Assembly: GCA_045118075.1 (NCBI GenBank)
Contig: JBGUOI010000066.1
Location: forward strand, 1-8,396
Source: Merdiplasma sp045118075
GTDB lineage: Bacteria; Bacillota; Clostridia; Lachnospirales; Lachnospiraceae
Reading direction: 5' to 3'
Length of the DNA stretch: 8,396 nt
Shown here: positions 7,208-8,396 of the stretch, piece by piece
Numbering within the stretch: the stretch's first letter is position 1
How the letters are laid out: every line of letters starts with the position of its first letter
Notes under the pieces: model-generated
Seen by the model: only the letters and a program-made list of their open reading frames with translations
Told to the model about the DNA's origin: nothing
The model's database searches: none
Translations under genes and position numbers: made by a program

Positions 7208-7242
7208 AAAGTATATCATAATCTATGATCAATTTGTATAAA
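7208..7242 (-). promoter_or_regulatory. Possible promoter of the dgt-dnaG-trmK operon
   Basis: On the minus strand TATGAT (7215-7220) lies 16 nt downstream of TTTATA (7237-7242), giving a 5' leader of about 25 nt before the dgt start. An overlapping TATACT (7210-7215) is a second -10 candidate but lacks a good -35. The A+T-rich stretch overlaps the comEC stop codon. It also contains an inverted repeat, ATCATA (7215-7220) against TATGAT (7224-7229), which could be chance. There is no terminator between comEC and dgt, so read-through is also possible. Confidence 0.35.
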
Positions 7243-8396
7243 CTTCCAGACGGACTTCTCCTTTTCCCGACGTGAGTATAAGCGTTCCTTCAAGGTCCGT
7301 CCGCCGGATCCGGACACCTGCGTCTTCAAGCCTTTCAAGGACCTGCTTAGCCGGATGCCCGTACCGGTTGTTCCTGCCGCAGGAGATCAGGGCCTGGTTT
7401 GGCATAAATGCGCGGATCAGCTCATCTCCTGTCGCCTTTGAAGATCCGTGATGGCCGCATTTCAGGATCCGGATCTTATCCGGAGCTGACGCCGTTTCCC
7501 ATTCATTCCTGCACGATCTTACCAGCATCTCTTCACCGGTATTTTCAAGATCTCCGGGCAGGAGCAGAACCAGATCCCGATATGAGATTTCCAGGACCAG
7601 TGAACGGATATTCTTATCCTCAAAATCACCGAGTTCTTCGCATTGCCCTCCGGAAGGGAAAAGGCACCGGATCTTCAGCCGGCCTGCCATGATCTCTTCT
7701 TTCCGGTGTATGGTCCTGACAGGGACATGGTTTTCTGCGGCTTTTTGCGCCACAGCGCTAAGATCCTCATCATAGGCAATATTTTCTCCTGTCACGAACG
7801 CCCCTACCTCAATATGGTCGGTAAGGGACGCATACCTGTCCAGGCATGACTCGATTCCGCTGTAATGGTCGAGATCTCCGTGTGTCACAAAAACTCCGTC
7901 AATCCGGCTGATTCCGTAATACTTCAGTGCGCAGCTTATCCGGTGCTTCCATACATCCGTATCGGAACTGCTCCCCCCGTCTACCATTATGTGAAACGAA
8001 CCGGCTCCGATCAGCGTACAGTCTCCCTGCCCCACATCCAGAAACACTGCCTGAAAAGCCGGCTGCGGCCGAAAAAGGGTAAAGATCATCCCGATAAGGA
8101 AAACCGATGATAGTATCAGCCTGATGACGTTCTTTTGTTTCTTACGCATGCAGATCCAGACTGCCGCGCAAAACAATCCGTAAGCTGCCGCCATTCCGCG
8201 CAGCGAAGGACATCCGGTCACCACACAGCCGAAAGGCAGTTTCAGGATCATTTCACAAAGCAGCCTGAAAAAGGCCAGAATCAAACGGCATCCTCCGGAG
8301 AGAAAAAGTCCGGCCGGCCTGCAGACAGATCCGGCAACAGCACTTAAAAGACCCATGATCATTAAGGCCGGCATCAACATGATCACCGGAAGGTTA
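7229..8396 (-). CDS. comEC: ComEC/Rec2 DNA-uptake channel protein, C-terminal part (cut by window edge)
   Basis: ComEC forms the membrane channel that takes single-stranded DNA into the cell during competence. The visible part is its C-terminal half. The frame is open to the edge and reads NLPVIMLMPALMIMGLL, like the competence-domain helices of the family, so the GTG at 8384-8386 is not a true start. Numbered from that codon, residues 1-105 hold about four hydrophobic segments. A metallo-beta-lactamase-fold domain begins at AVFLDVGQGDCTLI (about 112), with H169-G-D-L-D-H174, LLLPGDLE, and GHHGSS (311-316). The stop lies 45 nt before the dgt start. In many relatives holA follows comEC; here dgt does. 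Competence in this organism is not shown by this fragment. Confidence 0.9.
   Translation of the reverse strand, partial: NLPVIMLMPALMIMGLLSAVAGSVCRPAGLFLSGGCRLILAFFRLLCEMILKLPFGCVVTGCPSLRGMAAAYGLFCAAVWICMRKKQKNVIRLILSSVFLIGMIFTLFRPQPAFQAVFLDVGQGDCTLIGAGSFHIMVDGGSSSDTDVWKHRISCALKYYGISRIDGVFVTHGDLDHYSGIESCLDRYASLTDHIEVGAFVTGENIAYDEDLSAVAQKAAENHVPVRTIHRKEEIMAGRLKIRCLFPSGGQCEELGDFEDKNIRSLVLEISYRDLVLLLPGDLENTGEEMLVRSCRNEWETASAPDKIRILKCGHHGSSKATGDELIRAFMPNQALISCGRNNRYGHPAKQVLERLEDAGVRIRRTDLEGTLILTSGKGEVRLEVYTN

Noticed and set aside
7184..7219. Upstream start for dgt at 7219
   Set aside because: The added 12 residues include the ribosome binding site of the better start at 7183.
8384..8386. GTG as the true start of the comEC ORF
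   Set aside because: The frame stays open to the window edge with family-like residues, and the protein would lack most of the competence domain.
1..8396. CRISPR arrays, insertion sequences, integrases, phage or defence genes
   Set aside because: No direct-repeat arrays, transposase-like ORFs or terminal repeats were seen; all sizeable ORFs are explained by housekeeping genes.

Overview
The window (8,396 bp, mid-range G+C) looks like the chromosome of a low-to-mid G+C Gram-positive of the Clostridia, most likely the Lachnospiraceae. The reasons are a TrmK-type tRNA methyltransferase, a uridine-kinase-like protein with a threonyl-tRNA-synthetase-like N-terminus, a MATE transporter carrying a C-terminal ATPase-like domain, and a clostridial-looking class A RNase P RNA. 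The family placement is inference from remembered homologues, not from a search.

Layout. On the plus strand, 1-1477 holds a MATE-family transporter fused to a degenerate GHKL/HATPase-like domain. Its 5' part looks damaged: a TM1-like peptide lies in another frame at 1-45, and the main frame is stopped at 11-13. A strong hairpin at 1487-1534 separates this gene from everything else, which lies on the minus strand. Read in their own direction, the minus-strand genes are: the 3' part of comEC (cut by the right edge), dgt (HD-domain dNTP triphosphohydrolase), dnaG (primase), one long ORF that joins TrmK to a complete nucleoside-kinase-like protein, and rnpB with its own extended -10 promoter that touches the stop codon of the kinase.

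How the genes relate. dgt, dnaG and trmK are tightly packed (16 and 12 nt gaps, each start with a good Shine-Dalgarno) and form a variant of the clostridial macromolecular-synthesis operon, linking dNTP control, replication priming and tRNA modification. The sigma factor gene rpoD, which usually sits between dnaG and trmK in this group, is absent. No terminator is visible between comEC and dgt or between the kinase and rnpB, so read-through from comEC to the hairpin at 1487-1534 is possible.

Most of the window is ordinary housekeeping DNA. The points worth a second look are the TrmK-kinase read-through fusion with a preserved internal start site, the missing rpoD, and the disrupted 5' end of the MATE gene. 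I saw no CRISPR array, insertion sequence, tRNA gene, phage gene or defence system, and there is no gene-free stretch longer than 300 bases.
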